Source: Azolla caroliniana (taxonomy: Eukaryota > Polypodiophyta). Taken from it: a DNA stretch of 64,000 bases. The position numbers and the translations under genes are program-made. A model generated the notes under the pieces. The model saw nothing but the letters and a program-made list of their open reading frames with translations, had not been told where the DNA came from and made no database searches. This document shows positions 32,401-42,771 of the stretch, one piece after another. The stretch covers positions 20,026,001 through 20,090,000 of the forward strand of contig JBHGNT010000002.1 of NCBI GenBank assembly GCA_043228905.1, in the 5' to 3' direction. How positions within the stretch are numbered: position 1 is the stretch's first letter; the number at the start of each line of letters is the position of its first letter.

Positions 32401-34974
32401 TTGTTTCCTCTCCATCAATATCCGAGTTGTCTTGTTCTACTCTATTTTATTGTGTACTTGATCCAGACATTCACGTTTACAATATCGATAATGTCTCGGT
32501 TCAATTAACATATTTTGAACAACAACTTGATGAAATCTTAAATGATCTTCGTGATGCTTTCCGAGTGAACTACCAGATGGATTACCTCCTAAATGTAATA
32601 TAGACCATCGTATAGATATTGTACCTGGCGTTGCACAATAAGTATATCGCCTTATCGCTTAAGTCAATCCGAAGAGGAAGAGGTATCTAAGCAACTCAAG
32701 GACTATTTACAAATGGGTTATATACGTTATAGTAAATCTCCATGGGGTGCACCAGTTCTCTTAGTTAAAAAGAAAGACGGCACATGGCGTATGTGTATTA
32801 ATTACCGACGCTTGAATAAAGTGACGATCAAGAATTCGTATCCATTGCCCCGGGCTGACGATCTAATTGACCGTCTCCAGGGAGCTCAATATTTTACGAA
32901 ACTTGATCTCCGTACTGGCTACCATCAAATACGTATAAGTGAGGACGATGTTCCTAAAATGGCATTTCGTATGCGCTATGGCCATTATGAGTTTTTGGTT
33001 ATGCCTTTTGGTTTGACCAATGCTCCGACTACATTTCAACAAGAAATGAATGACATTTTCCGAGAACAACTTGGAAAATTTGTCGTTATTTTCTTGGATG
33101 ATAGTTTAGTTTATAGTCGTACATTACAAGAACATGCTAAACATGTCCGCGTTGTTTTACAAACATTGCGTGACAAACAGTTTTATGCAAAGATCTCAAA
33201 ATGTGAGTTCTTCAAGAAATCAATTACTTATCTTGGACATCTCATAACCGAACGAGGAGTTGAAATTGATCCTTCTCACATCGAGAAAATCAAACTTTGG
33301 CCCACTCTTCAGAATATTCGAGAAGTTCGATTATTCATTGGTTTTGTCAGGATTTTGCGAAAATCCCTTCGTAATTACTCCCAATTGACAACGCCGTTTA
33401 CTGATCTTCTAAAAGGTCAAATGCGTAAGTCTACAAAACCTATTGTCTGGAATGCTACACTAGACCTCGCCTTTAAGGAAATCAAGGACCCGGTGTGCAA
33501 GGCTCCTTTACTTCTTTTACCTGATCCTTCAAAACCTTTTGAGGTTGAAACCGATGCAAGCGATTATGCTATAGGTGTTGTCTTATATCAAGATGGTAAA
33601 CCAATAGCATTCAAGAGTAAGAAACTTGATTTTGCTCAATATCGGTATACCGTTCAAGAAAAGGAATTATTTGCAGTTATACATGCGCTCAAAACATGGC
33701 GCCATTATCTTTATGGAAATTGCTTTGTGGTAACTATGGACCACGAGTCCTTGAAATATTTTTGTGACCAACAAGACCTGAAAGGTCGTAAGGCACGATG
33801 GGCTGATCTCATCCAGGACTTTGATTTTTCCATACGATATCGTAAAGGTTCCATGAACACTGTCGTTGATGCACTAAGTCGCATCCGTGAAGTTAACATG
33901 CTTAGCTTCACCGAAATATCATCAGATCTATATGATCACCTTCGAGGAAAGTATCCTAATGACAGTTATTTTGTGAAATATTGGGCAAGAGTTGAGTCTG
34001 GAATAGACACCACCACATCCTCGAAGGAATACTTCCACATTGTTAACAATCTACTCTATCGTAATGGGAAGGTTTGTGTTCCAGATTTGCTTGAGGTCAA
34101 AAAGAGAATTCTTTTTGAATGCCATGATGCACCTTCACCAGGGCACCCTGGAATACATTGCACACTCGTTCTCATCTCCACTCAATTCTGTTGGTCTAAG
34201 ATGCGCCTTGACATACATAGTTATGTGACTAAATGTCACCAATGTCAGGTTAACAAAGCCGAGCGACTTAAAGCCGCGAGACTTTTACATCCCTTGGACA
34301 TTCCCAATAATAAGTGGGAAAGTATATCCATGGATTTTATTGTTAGCCTTCCTCGCACCCAAAAAGGTCATGATGTCATCTGGGTTGTGGTTGATAGACT
34401 AACTAAAATGGCCAGATTTATTGCTACTAAAACCACGGCAACAACTCCTGAATTGGCTTACCAATTCATTGACGAGTTATTTCGTTTTTATGGGTTACCG
34501 ATATATATTGTGAGTGATCGAGATCCAAAGTTTACTAGTGACTTCTGGACGCAAGTCTTTAAGAAATTAGAAACTACATTGAGCATGAGCTCCACGGATC
34601 ATCCTCAATCCGATGGAAAGACAGAACGAGTAAATCAAATTATTGAGGACATGCTTCGAGCATACGTTGGTGCAAAACCAACAAAATGGGAACGTTATCT
34701 CCCAATTTTGGAGTTTGCTTATAACAGCTCCAAGCATACGTCGACGGGATATAGTCCTTTTATGTTGATGTATGGTTTTCAGCCACGAGCCCCGATTGAT
34801 GTTAATATACATCATGATGAGTTGCGAAGTACGCAAAACTTTCTTCGGGATATGCAAGATATGTTGCATATTGCACGAGATAATATAAAAACAGCTCAAG
34901 ATAGAGCGCATTTTTATGCAGATCATCATAGGCAACCTCGTGTATTCAAACCTGGACAGAAGGTATTTTTACGT

Positions 34975-35700
34975 TGTCGTAGTGTATTTTGTACACTACG
35001 TGAAAAACGTATATAGTATTAGATTCAATAAAAAATGAAGAAATAGAAGAAAATAGCAAAATAAATGGAACATGCATAGGGCAAGATTCGAACCTTGCAC
35101 CTCCATGTTAATAATGTAATGTCTTACCATTACACTAGCATTTCATTAGTGTTAAAGCATAGATGTCCCACATAGAAAGGTAAATTCACGCTAGGATAAA
35201 CATTAGAAAAACGCATAACAAAAGAAAAAGCTACACATACACATCTAGCGTGCATGATAAAAAACGCACAAGTTAGAAAAAGCATGATCACTTTAGATAA
35301 AGCATATAGTCTATCTATAGGAAAAGCATGGGGTCTATAGTTAGAGAAAAAGCATGGATTACTAAGACTTCCTCATCACTACATAAGGATGGGAAGCACA
35401 ATGTAATTGTGTGTGTGAAATACTTGGAAACTGGATATGTTTCTAAAAAACACCAATTAATAAACTATACTCGTGGGATTCACGAGGATTCTATATCATT
35501 CTCTTTCAACCCAAATTTATATTCTTATATTCATATTGATTAATCAAATACAATACACTCGTGGGATTCACGAGTTTGCTATAACTCTTTCTTACAACAT
35601 ATTTATATTCTTATTAGCCTTAAACTCTCCTCTTCCTAGTCCAAAACCCCAGCGGTTCCCACCCGACTCACGCAACGATCTGGCGCCGAAAGGCACGACA
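34975..35700 (+). mobile_element. Solo LTR of family S (copy S4) in gypsy B integrase
   Basis: 726 bp, TGTCGT to ACGACA, ACGT duplicated at 34971-34974 and 35701-35704. Almost identical to S1. Hairpins at 35470-35486 and 35558-35574. It breaks the integrase C-terminal coding region. Confidence 0.93.
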
Positions 35701-36113
35701 ACGTGTACCTCACAATTCTACGACATTGTCTAAGGGTAAGTGCGCTAAGTTAGCCCCATGGTTTTGTGGACTTTTTATAGTCCTCAAACGCATTGGGTCA
35801 TCAACCTATCGTCTCGCTCTTCTCGAAGGTGTTGAAATTCATCTAGTTTTTCATGTGAGTCGTCTAAAAGAACTTCTAGGTTCTGGAGACAATATAGTTA
35901 CAACTGAAACTCTGGTTACTTCTGAAGAATTATCTTCTAAACTACATGTACCAGAAAGAATTCTCGATGTTAAAACAAAAAAATTACGTACTAAAGAAAT
36001 CCGAGAATTTAAAATAAAATGGAGGGATAAATTAATAAAAGATGCCACATGTGAACGCGAAAATACTCTCAGAACTAACTTCCCTAATTTTCCATTACAA
36101 GAGTGCAATGTTT

Positions 36114-36128
36114 TAAAGAGGGGGAGTA
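36114..36128 (+). promoter_or_regulatory. Polypurine tract of gypsy B
   Basis: AAAGAGGGGGAGTA immediately before the 3' LTR. Confidence 0.9.
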
Positions 36129-37331
36129 TGTTACGAGCATGACCATATAATATCTCGTAGTGAGAATTTACCGTAGTATTCTATACACGTGGATAAGTGT
36201 GAGGGTTAAATGAGAATGTAAAGAAGGGGAGGATTACTTTTAATCCTCGAGATTGAGACAACCCATTAGGCCAAGTGTGAACTTGCATGGGGGCCTTGGG
36301 TATCGCTATAAATAAGAGGCCTCGCTACCCTCATTTCATCATATGGTTGACTACGTTGTTGTAGTGTAATTTGCACACTACATGAAAAACTTATAAAGTA
36401 GCGTTTTAGTAAATATGAAGAAATAGAAGAAAATGTCAAAATAAATAATACATGCATAGGGCAAGATTCAAACCTTGCACCTCCATGTTAATAATGTGAA
36501 ACCTTACCATTACACTAGCATTTCATTAGTGTTTAAAAAGTAGATGTCCCACATAAAAAGGTAAGTTCACGTAGGATAAACTTTAGTTAAAAGAAAAACG
36601 CATGCTAAAAGAAAAAGCTACACATGCACATCTAGCGTGCATGAACACTATAGTCGATAAAAACGCACAAGTTAGAAAAAGCATGATCACTTTAGATAAA
36701 ACATATAGTCTATCTATAGGAAAAGCATGGAGTCTATACTTAGAAAAAGAAAAGGCATGGATTGCTAAGACTCCCTCATCACTACATAAGGATAAGGAGC
36801 ACAATGTAAGATGTGTGTGGATTATTTGGAAATTGGATATATTTCCTAAAACACCAATTAATAAACTATACTCGTGGGATTCACGAGGATTCTATATCAT
36901 TCTCTTTCAACCCAAATTTATATTCTTATATTTATATTGATTAATCTAATATAATACACTCATGGGATTCACGAGTTTGCTATAACTCTTTCTTACAACA
37001 TATTTATATTCTTATTAGCCTTAAAACTCTCCTCTTCCTAGTCCAAAACCTCAGTGGTTCCCACCCGACTCATGCAACGATCCGGCGTCGAAAGGCACGA
37101 CAACGTCGAGACTCTGTCTTGTGGTGGGTCAACTCTTGTAGCGAGCATGCCAGCACCAGGTACGACTCAACACCACAACGGTGGTATGGGACGCAGATCG
37201 AGGCTCGAGTCCGTCTCGATCCCTTCGCTCAGGGGTGGTCGGGTGGATCAACACCCTTCTTTCTCTCTCTCCTTTCTATCTATCTATATTCTATCCTTAT
37301 TTAAAGCTTACATTAGTTCATGTTTCTAACA
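36129..37331 (+). repeat. 3' LTR of gypsy B, enlarged by solo LTR S5
   Basis: Matches 28717-29169 except for the 746-bp insertion and its 4-bp duplication. Ends CTAACA at the AAGAG duplication. Confidence 0.95.
36357..37102 (+). mobile_element. Solo LTR of family S (copy S5) in the gypsy B 3' LTR
   Basis: 746 bp, TGTTGT to ACGACA, ACGT at 36353-36356 and 37103-37106. The 5' LTR of gypsy B has GACTACGTCGAGAC uninterrupted at the same place, so the insertion and its 4-bp duplication are exact. Hairpins at 36871-36887 and 36959-36975. Confidence 0.96.
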
Positions 37332-37347
37332 AAGAGAATTACTTGTA

Positions 37348-38082
37348 ATGCATGATTGGAGTATCATGAACTTATCACCATCAAAGGATCCACCAAAACT
37401 AATCAAATGTATAAAGGAGAAGGAATCGTCTATCGACAATGGCAAGCAAGAAGAGGAAAGCATAACAATTGATGAATCTTCATGGGATAGGGAAAACAAA
37501 TCATTCCACATGGTGTCTAAGGAGGAAGAAGAAGTCATTGAAGAGAAAAATATTATCGCCCTAAAGGGGAAAAAGAAGATGATTTCAAACGATGTCCAAG
37601 GAGAAGAGGATCTAAGGTTTATTTCTCTTCTTTTTAAGTTTCCAAAGTTATTCATAAATGACTATTCACATATAAGAGTAGAAGGCATCAAGCACCACAT
37701 CAAGTTGGAGGATTTGAAGTTTGTCTCACCTATTGTTGTGGTTCCAAAGGAGAAATACATCAACTTCCAACCCTTGAATGATTCAAGCAAACAAGATCTA
37801 TTTTTGCTTCCTTTTCGAGATGAGATTATAGATGAAATGGTCAAACATACAAAACAAGGTAGTGTGGAGAATGTCATGTGCCAAGAAGGAATTCACGTGG
37901 AATCAAAGATCAAAGTAATTCAAAAGGTGACAACTCCGACAAGTCTCAAAGCTTTGAAGGTGTTTGTGCAAAAGGTTCGCTCGCTCAAAAGGTTTATTCA
38001 TATGTTAACATGCTTACTTCTATCCAAAGTTATGTATCTCATGGACCTACTTGTGTTTGGAAAGTTGATGAAGACATACTAA
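37348..38082 (+). CDS. RT remnant of gypsy A, catalytic core deleted
   Basis: 244-residue open frame. Residues 1-90 are a charged linker. Residues 90-165 resemble the RT fingers start (FPKLFINDYSHIRVEGIKHH, then LPFRDEIIDEMVKH, like LPFIDEILDEVAGH). The sequence then jumps to the thumb/connection (EGIHVESKIKVIQKVTTPTS and ALKVFVQKVRSLKRFIHML, like the VDPEKIxAIxxMxxPT...GFLGxxxYYRRFI region). The palm with YVDD is absent while the frame stays open. RNase H and integrase are missing. The last ~70 codons lie in the left arm of the palindrome. Confidence 0.6.
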   Translation: MHDWSIMNLSPSKDPPKLIKCIKEKESSIDNGKQEEESITIDESSWDRENKSFHMVSKEEEEVIEEKNIIALKGKKKMISNDVQGEEDLRFISLLFKFPKLFINDYSHIRVEGIKHHIKLEDLKFVSPIVVVPKEKYINFQPLNDSSKQDLFLLPFRDEIIDEMVKHTKQGSVENVMCQEGIHVESKIKVIQKVTTPTSLKALKVFVQKVRSLKRFIHMLTCLLLSKVMYLMDLLVFGKLMKTY

Positions 38083-38408
38083 TTGTTGTAACCTCTTTCT
38101 TTGTGTTGACAAGGAGAAAGATGGTGATGGCAATTGTCAATGTGTGTGGTTGCCATCACCATCTTTCTCCTTGTCAACACAAAGAAAGAGGTTACAACAA
38201 TTAGTATGTCTTCATCAACTTTCCAAACACAAGTAGGTCCATGAGATACATAACTTTGGATAGAAGTAAGCATGTTAACATATGAATAAACCTTTTGAGT
38301 GAGCGAACCTTTTGCACAAACACCTTCAAAGCTTTGAGACTTGTCGGAGTTGTCACCTTTTGAATTACTTCGATCTTTGATTCCACGTGAATTCCTTCTT
38401 GGCACATG
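37875..38408. repeat. Near-perfect inverted repeat, 259-bp arms, 16-bp spacer
   Basis: Left arm 37875-38133, right arm 38150-38408, with positions pairing as p and 76283-p. Only about three mismatches were seen (for example near 37912/38371 and 37983/38300). The spacer starts TTGTCAATGTG. It lies downstream of the RT remnant and upstream of the 3' LTR of gypsy A, so a transcript from the 5' LTR would contain it. Confidence 0.93.
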
Positions 38409-38567
38409 TCTAGGAGTGTGAGGTTTTTCCTACCGACTAGCGGGGGTTTTACTCACATAATTTGTTTTATTTATTCTCTCCTTCTTTGTCTATAGCCATG
38501 AATAAGGCGAAGGAGAATCTTTTGTTTTATTGGTAACTTAGGGTTCACCATAAATGGTTCACCAAGA

Positions 38568-38586
38568 AGCAAGGGGGCGGGCTAAA
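38568..38586 (+). promoter_or_regulatory. Polypurine tract of gypsy A
   Basis: AGAAGCAAGGGGGCGGGCT-like purine-rich run immediately before the 3' LTR at 38587. Confidence 0.7.
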
Positions 38587-39205
38587 TGTGAAAATGATTT
38601 TAGAATTTAAGGTATTGGACACTACAAAAATATAAGGTAAGGAGCATTCACATCTAGAGGCCAAGAACACGAGCTAAGGTTTGGAGGATAAGTCAAACTA
38701 AAAGCAAGAAAGATGGAGAAAAGTAAAAGAAGAAAAAAGCGGGTCACCAAATCACAGTCTACAACGAACAATCATAACTCATTCTATTGGAGGCAAAATA
38801 TCATGTTCAAATATGGGTTAGAAAGCTTATGAAGAGAGCTATCCGTAGCTTTTTAAAGCTCTACATTTGGAGCTTGTATGAGGGAGATATGACAATTAGA
38901 AGATCGTTGTGTCATAACTAAGAATAGGAGACGGAAAACTTCTAAAAAAAGCGTAAAAAAGAAAGCAAGGGAAAGTTATCTAGTTTAGAAGACTTTTATA
39001 TAAAGGAAGAAGAGTAAGATAGTGAAAGTGGAGTCTCTTTTTTGTGATGATTTCTTTCCAATTCATGTAGTGTTGTTTGAATTCTTATCAATAGATATTT
39101 GTAGTTATATCTTCTTTCTCTCTTCCTTCTTTCATAATCAATAGATCTTTGTAGTTTTAGATTTATATATCTTCTTTATCTTTTCTTTCTATCATCACTC
39201 TTTCA
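38587..39205 (+). repeat. 3' LTR of gypsy A
   Basis: 619 bp, matching 27074-27696 along its length, ending CTTTCA at the GTATC duplication. Confidence 0.94.
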
Positions 39206-39210
39206 GTATC

Positions 39211-40080
39211 CATTGTATCGTACATTTGCAAATGCAAGAAGATTTCTCAGTGAGGTAGGTGCATAGATAACATCATGTATTTCCAAGAAAACACCACTTG
39301 GAAGTTGGATAGTGACGGCGCCTCTTCCTTGTCCAATACAAGAAACAATTGTAGCCTTGATGTCGAAAGGGGCTTGATCTTAAACATGATGAAATAATTC
39401 TTTATGACATAGAATATTGTGTTGAGGCACAATCAATAAGACAAAGAAAACGGCTTGTACGCAAATCAATCATGTTGGCGCTGGGCTCAAATTCCAAAGG
39501 TTGATCCATAAAACTATATTCCAAGATTGGAATTGATGGTGAGATCGTTGATGATTCTACTACCATATTAGCCTCTGGTTTCCTAACTTGACCTTGTTTG
39601 CCATACTTCTGGTAAAGATCAACATGAAACTTAGAAGTTCGGCAAGTATTTGCCCAGTGCCCTCGTAAACCACATCGAAGGCATGAATTCGATGAAGGCT
39701 TATCTTGACTTGACGTTGATTGATGATGCATTGTCTTGACTTGATTACTTGTGGGATATTAATTCCTTTGTTGTTTTCTTCCTGTCCTTTCTCTTCCTCT
39801 CCCTTAACTCTGTGCATATGTTGCTCAGCGACAAGAAGTGCAAATAAAAGTTCAGCATAGGTTTTAGAATCACGATTACGATATTGTTCGGAAATATTAA
39901 AATTTGATGCATGAAAAGTAGTTACCGTTTTGTTGATTAGATTCGCCTCTTGAACAAGTTTGTCATGACCACAAAATTTAAGTTTAGAAATGATACTAAA
40001 TAGTGAGGAATTATATTCAGCAACTGTCGTGAAATCTTGAAAACGAAGTTGATTCCACTCATGCAAAGTGTTGGGGCCGA
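39211..40080 (-). pseudogene. Gag and protease start of copia E
   Basis: Copia-type Gag blocks HEWNQLRFQDFTTVAEYNSS, ISKLKFCGHDKLV, TFHASNFNISEQYRNR and LFALLVAEQHMHR. A frameshift leads to the zinc knuckle CLRCGLRGHWANTC near 39660, then a protease-like LIDCASTQYSMS near 39420, a variant of the DxA/G-T/S motif. The first ~100 residues of Gag are missing between the primer site and 40080. Confidence 0.85.
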
Positions 40081-40184
40081 GAACAGTTCATTGATGATCA
40101 AAGCGGGCTTTGCGTTGCTTCTAGAGAGTTGTATAAGAGAATAAGGTAGATTTGTAAAAGAGAATAATTAATTGCTATGGTAGA

Positions 40185-40202
40185 GGCTAATCGTGCTGAT
40201 AA
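40185..40202 (-). promoter_or_regulatory. Primer binding site of copia E
   Basis: The minus strand reads TTATCAGCACGATTAGCC right after the LTR end. TTATCAGCACG-type sites are known from some plant copia lineages. Confidence 0.6.
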
Positions 40203-40465
40203 TGTGTTATAGAATAGACTATTAAGCAAGATCAAAGAGTGATTAGATATTAATCAAGATCACTAATCACATATCAAGATAATCTCTAGATAGAGCTCAT
40301 AGGCTATGCTCTTCTCAATACATCCAAAATGATTGAGATACATGAGTTTATGACCCACAAGATGATGGGATGCATGGATACTATTTACATCATGAAGTCT
40401 TGTTAACTAAAGCTTAAGACTAAAATAGATATAGCATGACTCATTTCATGCATGAGTTCATAACA
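40203..40465 (-). repeat. 5' LTR of copia E
   Basis: 263 bp. The minus strand starts TGTTATGAACTCATGCATG and ends TTCTATAACACA. It is recognised by TG...CA ends and the adjoining primer site; no partner LTR is in the window. Confidence 0.65.
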
Positions 40466-40660
40466 TTCTCTATTTTTTTTCAAAGACTTGTAACCTTTCT
40501 CTTGTACTTCCCTCTCATCATAGTGAAAGTTTGTTGGTCTGTGGTTTTCCCTGTTTTAGGGTTTCCACATAAATCTTGTGTAATGTGTATTTTATTGTTT
40601 TCAGTTTATTTTTCTTCTATGTATCATTAGAGTCTATTTTGCTTGTTGATTTACGACCCT
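40466..40660 (+). repeat. Possible copia LTR end and degenerate primer site
   Basis: TGTGGTTTTCCCTGTTTTAG, CCACATAAATCTTGTG and then ATGTATCATTAGAGTC resemble the R/U5 end of plant copia LTRs followed by a mutated TGGTATCAGAGTC. No partner found. Confidence 0.3.
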
Positions 40661-42699
40661 ATCTAATACAACCGTCATATGAACAACGAACACTTCAACC
40701 TACCCACTTCTTCTGCCATCCTTTGATTCTCTGCAGGAGAAAGATAAAGGTCGATATCCTTCCTTTTCTGTCATCGATGACCTCCTCCATCGCCTTCTCT
40801 GGGATTGGACCAATGTCGTTATCGTCTTGTTCCACCATGACATTGTCCATGGCTTCCTTGATATTCGTTTCTGCATGTATCGTGTTCGGCTCCTCGCCTA
40901 TCTGCTTCGGGTCTGGATCTATACTTGTTCCTACTATTTCAACTAGAGGAAGCTTGACCATCCCTGTCTCCAAAAGATCACCGCCACTCTCATTGTTTTG
41001 CTCTTGCGTAATGAGCATCTAACACCTTCCTAACATTCTACCCGCTGTTGCCGAAGACCTGTCAAGTGCTTTCATTGGCCGACCCGGTCTCCTAGTAGTC
41101 ATTCCTTCATTCTAGCAACCACTCTCATCGTTGTCAGCTCCAAATATGTCTTTCCTCTCCCTCCTGTCTCTACACTCCTTTCACTCCAATGCCTATGTGT
41201 AGGTAGCTCCCGCTACTCTGTCATCTCTGCGATCGCGTTGATATATCATTCGCTAAACCCTAAACCACCATTTCTTCCAAGAATCATATAATATCTACTA
41301 TTACCATGTCAATAAATGATAATTGCATTCCTTGTCACATTTCATCCCAATACATAATCAAGATGTCTAAACATTTTATTTGGACATCTTGGTAACAATT
41401 ATGTTCCTTCCACCAAATTCCTTCCTTTCTTAACGGAGGAAAAACACACCATCGACATTCCCAAACAAATAAAAGGAAATAATATTGAGCCAAAGAAAAC
41501 AATGTTAATGCGTGAGGATTGACATTGGAGAGAGCTTCCTTTAAACAAAATTAAACTAACTTAAAAGTAAATAATTTCAAAGAAACTGAAGAATAATATT
41601 AATAAACCAAGATAAAATTGAGTTTAGGGAATAATAAAGTAAGAATCAAAAGTACTAGAATACCAGAAAATGAAAATTTCAAAGAATAAAAAAATACAAA
41701 CAAGATATTACGTGCATAGCACAATATAATCTTCTCCTTGTTTCTTTGAAAATGTTTGATGAATTAACACATCACAAGAAAAATGCATGACAATTTCATT
41801 GAATAAATACTATAATTTATAGCTATTCATATGCCCAATTGCTCTTTGTTTTCTCAAAAATGAAATCTTATTCACCAACTTAGAGAAGCCCTTGTTGGAA
41901 AGCTCATGCAAACAAAGCATACTCCACCAAAGAAATGGATCAAATGAACATAAGAAGGAACTACAATACCACACTATGCACACAATTGAATGTGATAATG
42001 ACCTTTTTATTTGTTGAATTATTTGAGATGTAGGGCCAAAACGCCGAGGATTAATAGTAAATCATGATAAAAACATTCGCCTTTTTATACAAATGCCCAT
42101 TTATTCATAAACGAACGGTCATAGAATCTTCTTTAAAAAAAGAAGCATTGACAATTTATCAAAAAACCACACAATTATGTTATAACTTATAATTCCCAAA
42201 ATATTAGTCTATTTTAATAAATTCTCAAAAACCCAATTAGGGATTTTGGTAAAGGTGAGTGGCATTTGGGTAATAACGCCTACATATCTACAAAGAAACT
42301 TACCCATGCTATTCAACACAACACCTGAATCATCACGATACATGAACTAATGATCTTGCTAACCAATCGGGGTTTACGTGGAGCAGACAATACTTCTCAC
42401 ATCACTTATTATGTGTGATCTATGGGACCATAGTGAGATGAATTCAACAATGATTTGTTAGAAGGGTTATCCAAGAAAGATACAGAAGGCCCTTCGATCC
42501 CAAGGAGTTTTATGGTATTCTCTTCTCCAAAAGCTGATAAGTTTTTGGCCATGTCTCCGAATGAGCCGGGTGAATGGAAGTCTGAAGATTAGCACACATC
42601 TCCATTGTGTTGAAGAAGGGCACCTAAGAGATAAAGAAAACTGAGGGGCATCCATGAAATAAAGGAAAAAAGCTCAGGAGTATGTATTTGTAAGAGATT
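40661..42699. other. Spacer upstream of the EF-hand gene
   Basis: Mostly AT-rich with no gene I can support. A minus-strand frame at 40695-41018 (107 residues, acidic) has no recognisable domain. This stretch should include the promoter of the EF-hand gene, but no clear TATA box was identified. Confidence 0.5.
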
Positions 42700-42704
42700 T
42701 TGAA

Positions 42705-42769
42705 TACACAACGAGAGAGAGACAGAGTCAGAGAGAGAAAGAAAGAGAGAGAGAGAGAGAGAAAGAGAG
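42705..42769 (+). promoter_or_regulatory. GA-rich leader of the EF-hand gene
   Basis: A GAGA/AGAGAGAG run directly before the ATG at 42772. GA repeats in plant 5' UTRs and promoters are known targets of BPC (GAGA-binding) proteins; that role here is inference. The in-frame upstream ATG at 42700 would only add an Arg/Glu-rich translation of the repeat, so I prefer 42772. Confidence 0.5.
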
Positions 42770-42771
42770 CT

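Larger units (their letters stand above)
32640..36142 (+). pseudogene. Pol of gypsy B: RT, RNase H, integrase, chromodomain; split by solo LTR S4
   Basis: [53 protein letters not shown] and [13 protein letters not shown] (catalytic LDD, with Ser where Ile is usual). RNase [36 protein letters not shown]. Integrase zinc region: HPGIH...CHQCQ. Core: [39 protein letters not shown]. The frame is open from 32713 to the S4 insertion at 34975. After S4 it resumes at 35705 with LAPWFCGLFIVLKRIGSSTY and VFHVSRLKE (GPY/F-like). A chromodomain-like PERILDVKTKKLRTKEIREF and IKWRDKLIKDATCE follow, ending at 36142. Confidence 0.94.
28717..37331 (+). mobile_element. Ty3/gypsy element B (chromovirus-like), decayed, with two solo S LTRs
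   Basis: LTRs 28717-29169 and 36129-37331 (the latter enlarged by copy S5), 5-bp duplication AAGAG (28712-28716, 37332-37336), primer site, polypurine tract. Domain order gag, protease, RT, RNase H, integrase, chromodomain-like tail. The leader (29184-31025) is unusually long and structured. Inserted in gypsy A. Confidence 0.95.
27074..39205 (+). mobile_element. Gypsy-type element A, non-autonomous, split by gypsy B
   Basis: LTRs 27074-27696 and 38587-39205, 5-bp duplication GTATC (27069-27073, 39206-39210), primer site and polypurine tract are present. Without gypsy B the interior is about 2.3 kb. It holds a Gag-like ORF, an RT fragment lacking its catalytic core, and a large palindrome. 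No integrase or protease is left, so it would have needed proteins from another element. Confidence 0.93.
25884..40465 (-). mobile_element. Ty1/copia element E, split by gypsy A, 3' end missing
   Basis: The 5' LTR (40203-40465), gag and protease start (39211-40080) lie right of gypsy A. Protease, integrase and RT start (25884-27068) lie left of it. The GTATC duplication at 27069-27073 and 39206-39210 joins the two halves. RT stops at 25884 against the 5' LTR of copia B1. This is the oldest host in the nest. Confidence 0.85.

Noticed and set aside
40695-41018. 107-residue minus-strand frame as a gene
   Set aside because: Acidic, low-information sequence with no domain, no splice context and next to a probable LTR scrap.
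42700-42771. Upstream in-frame ATG of the EF-hand gene
   Set aside because: It would only add a translation of the GA repeat (Arg/Glu run).
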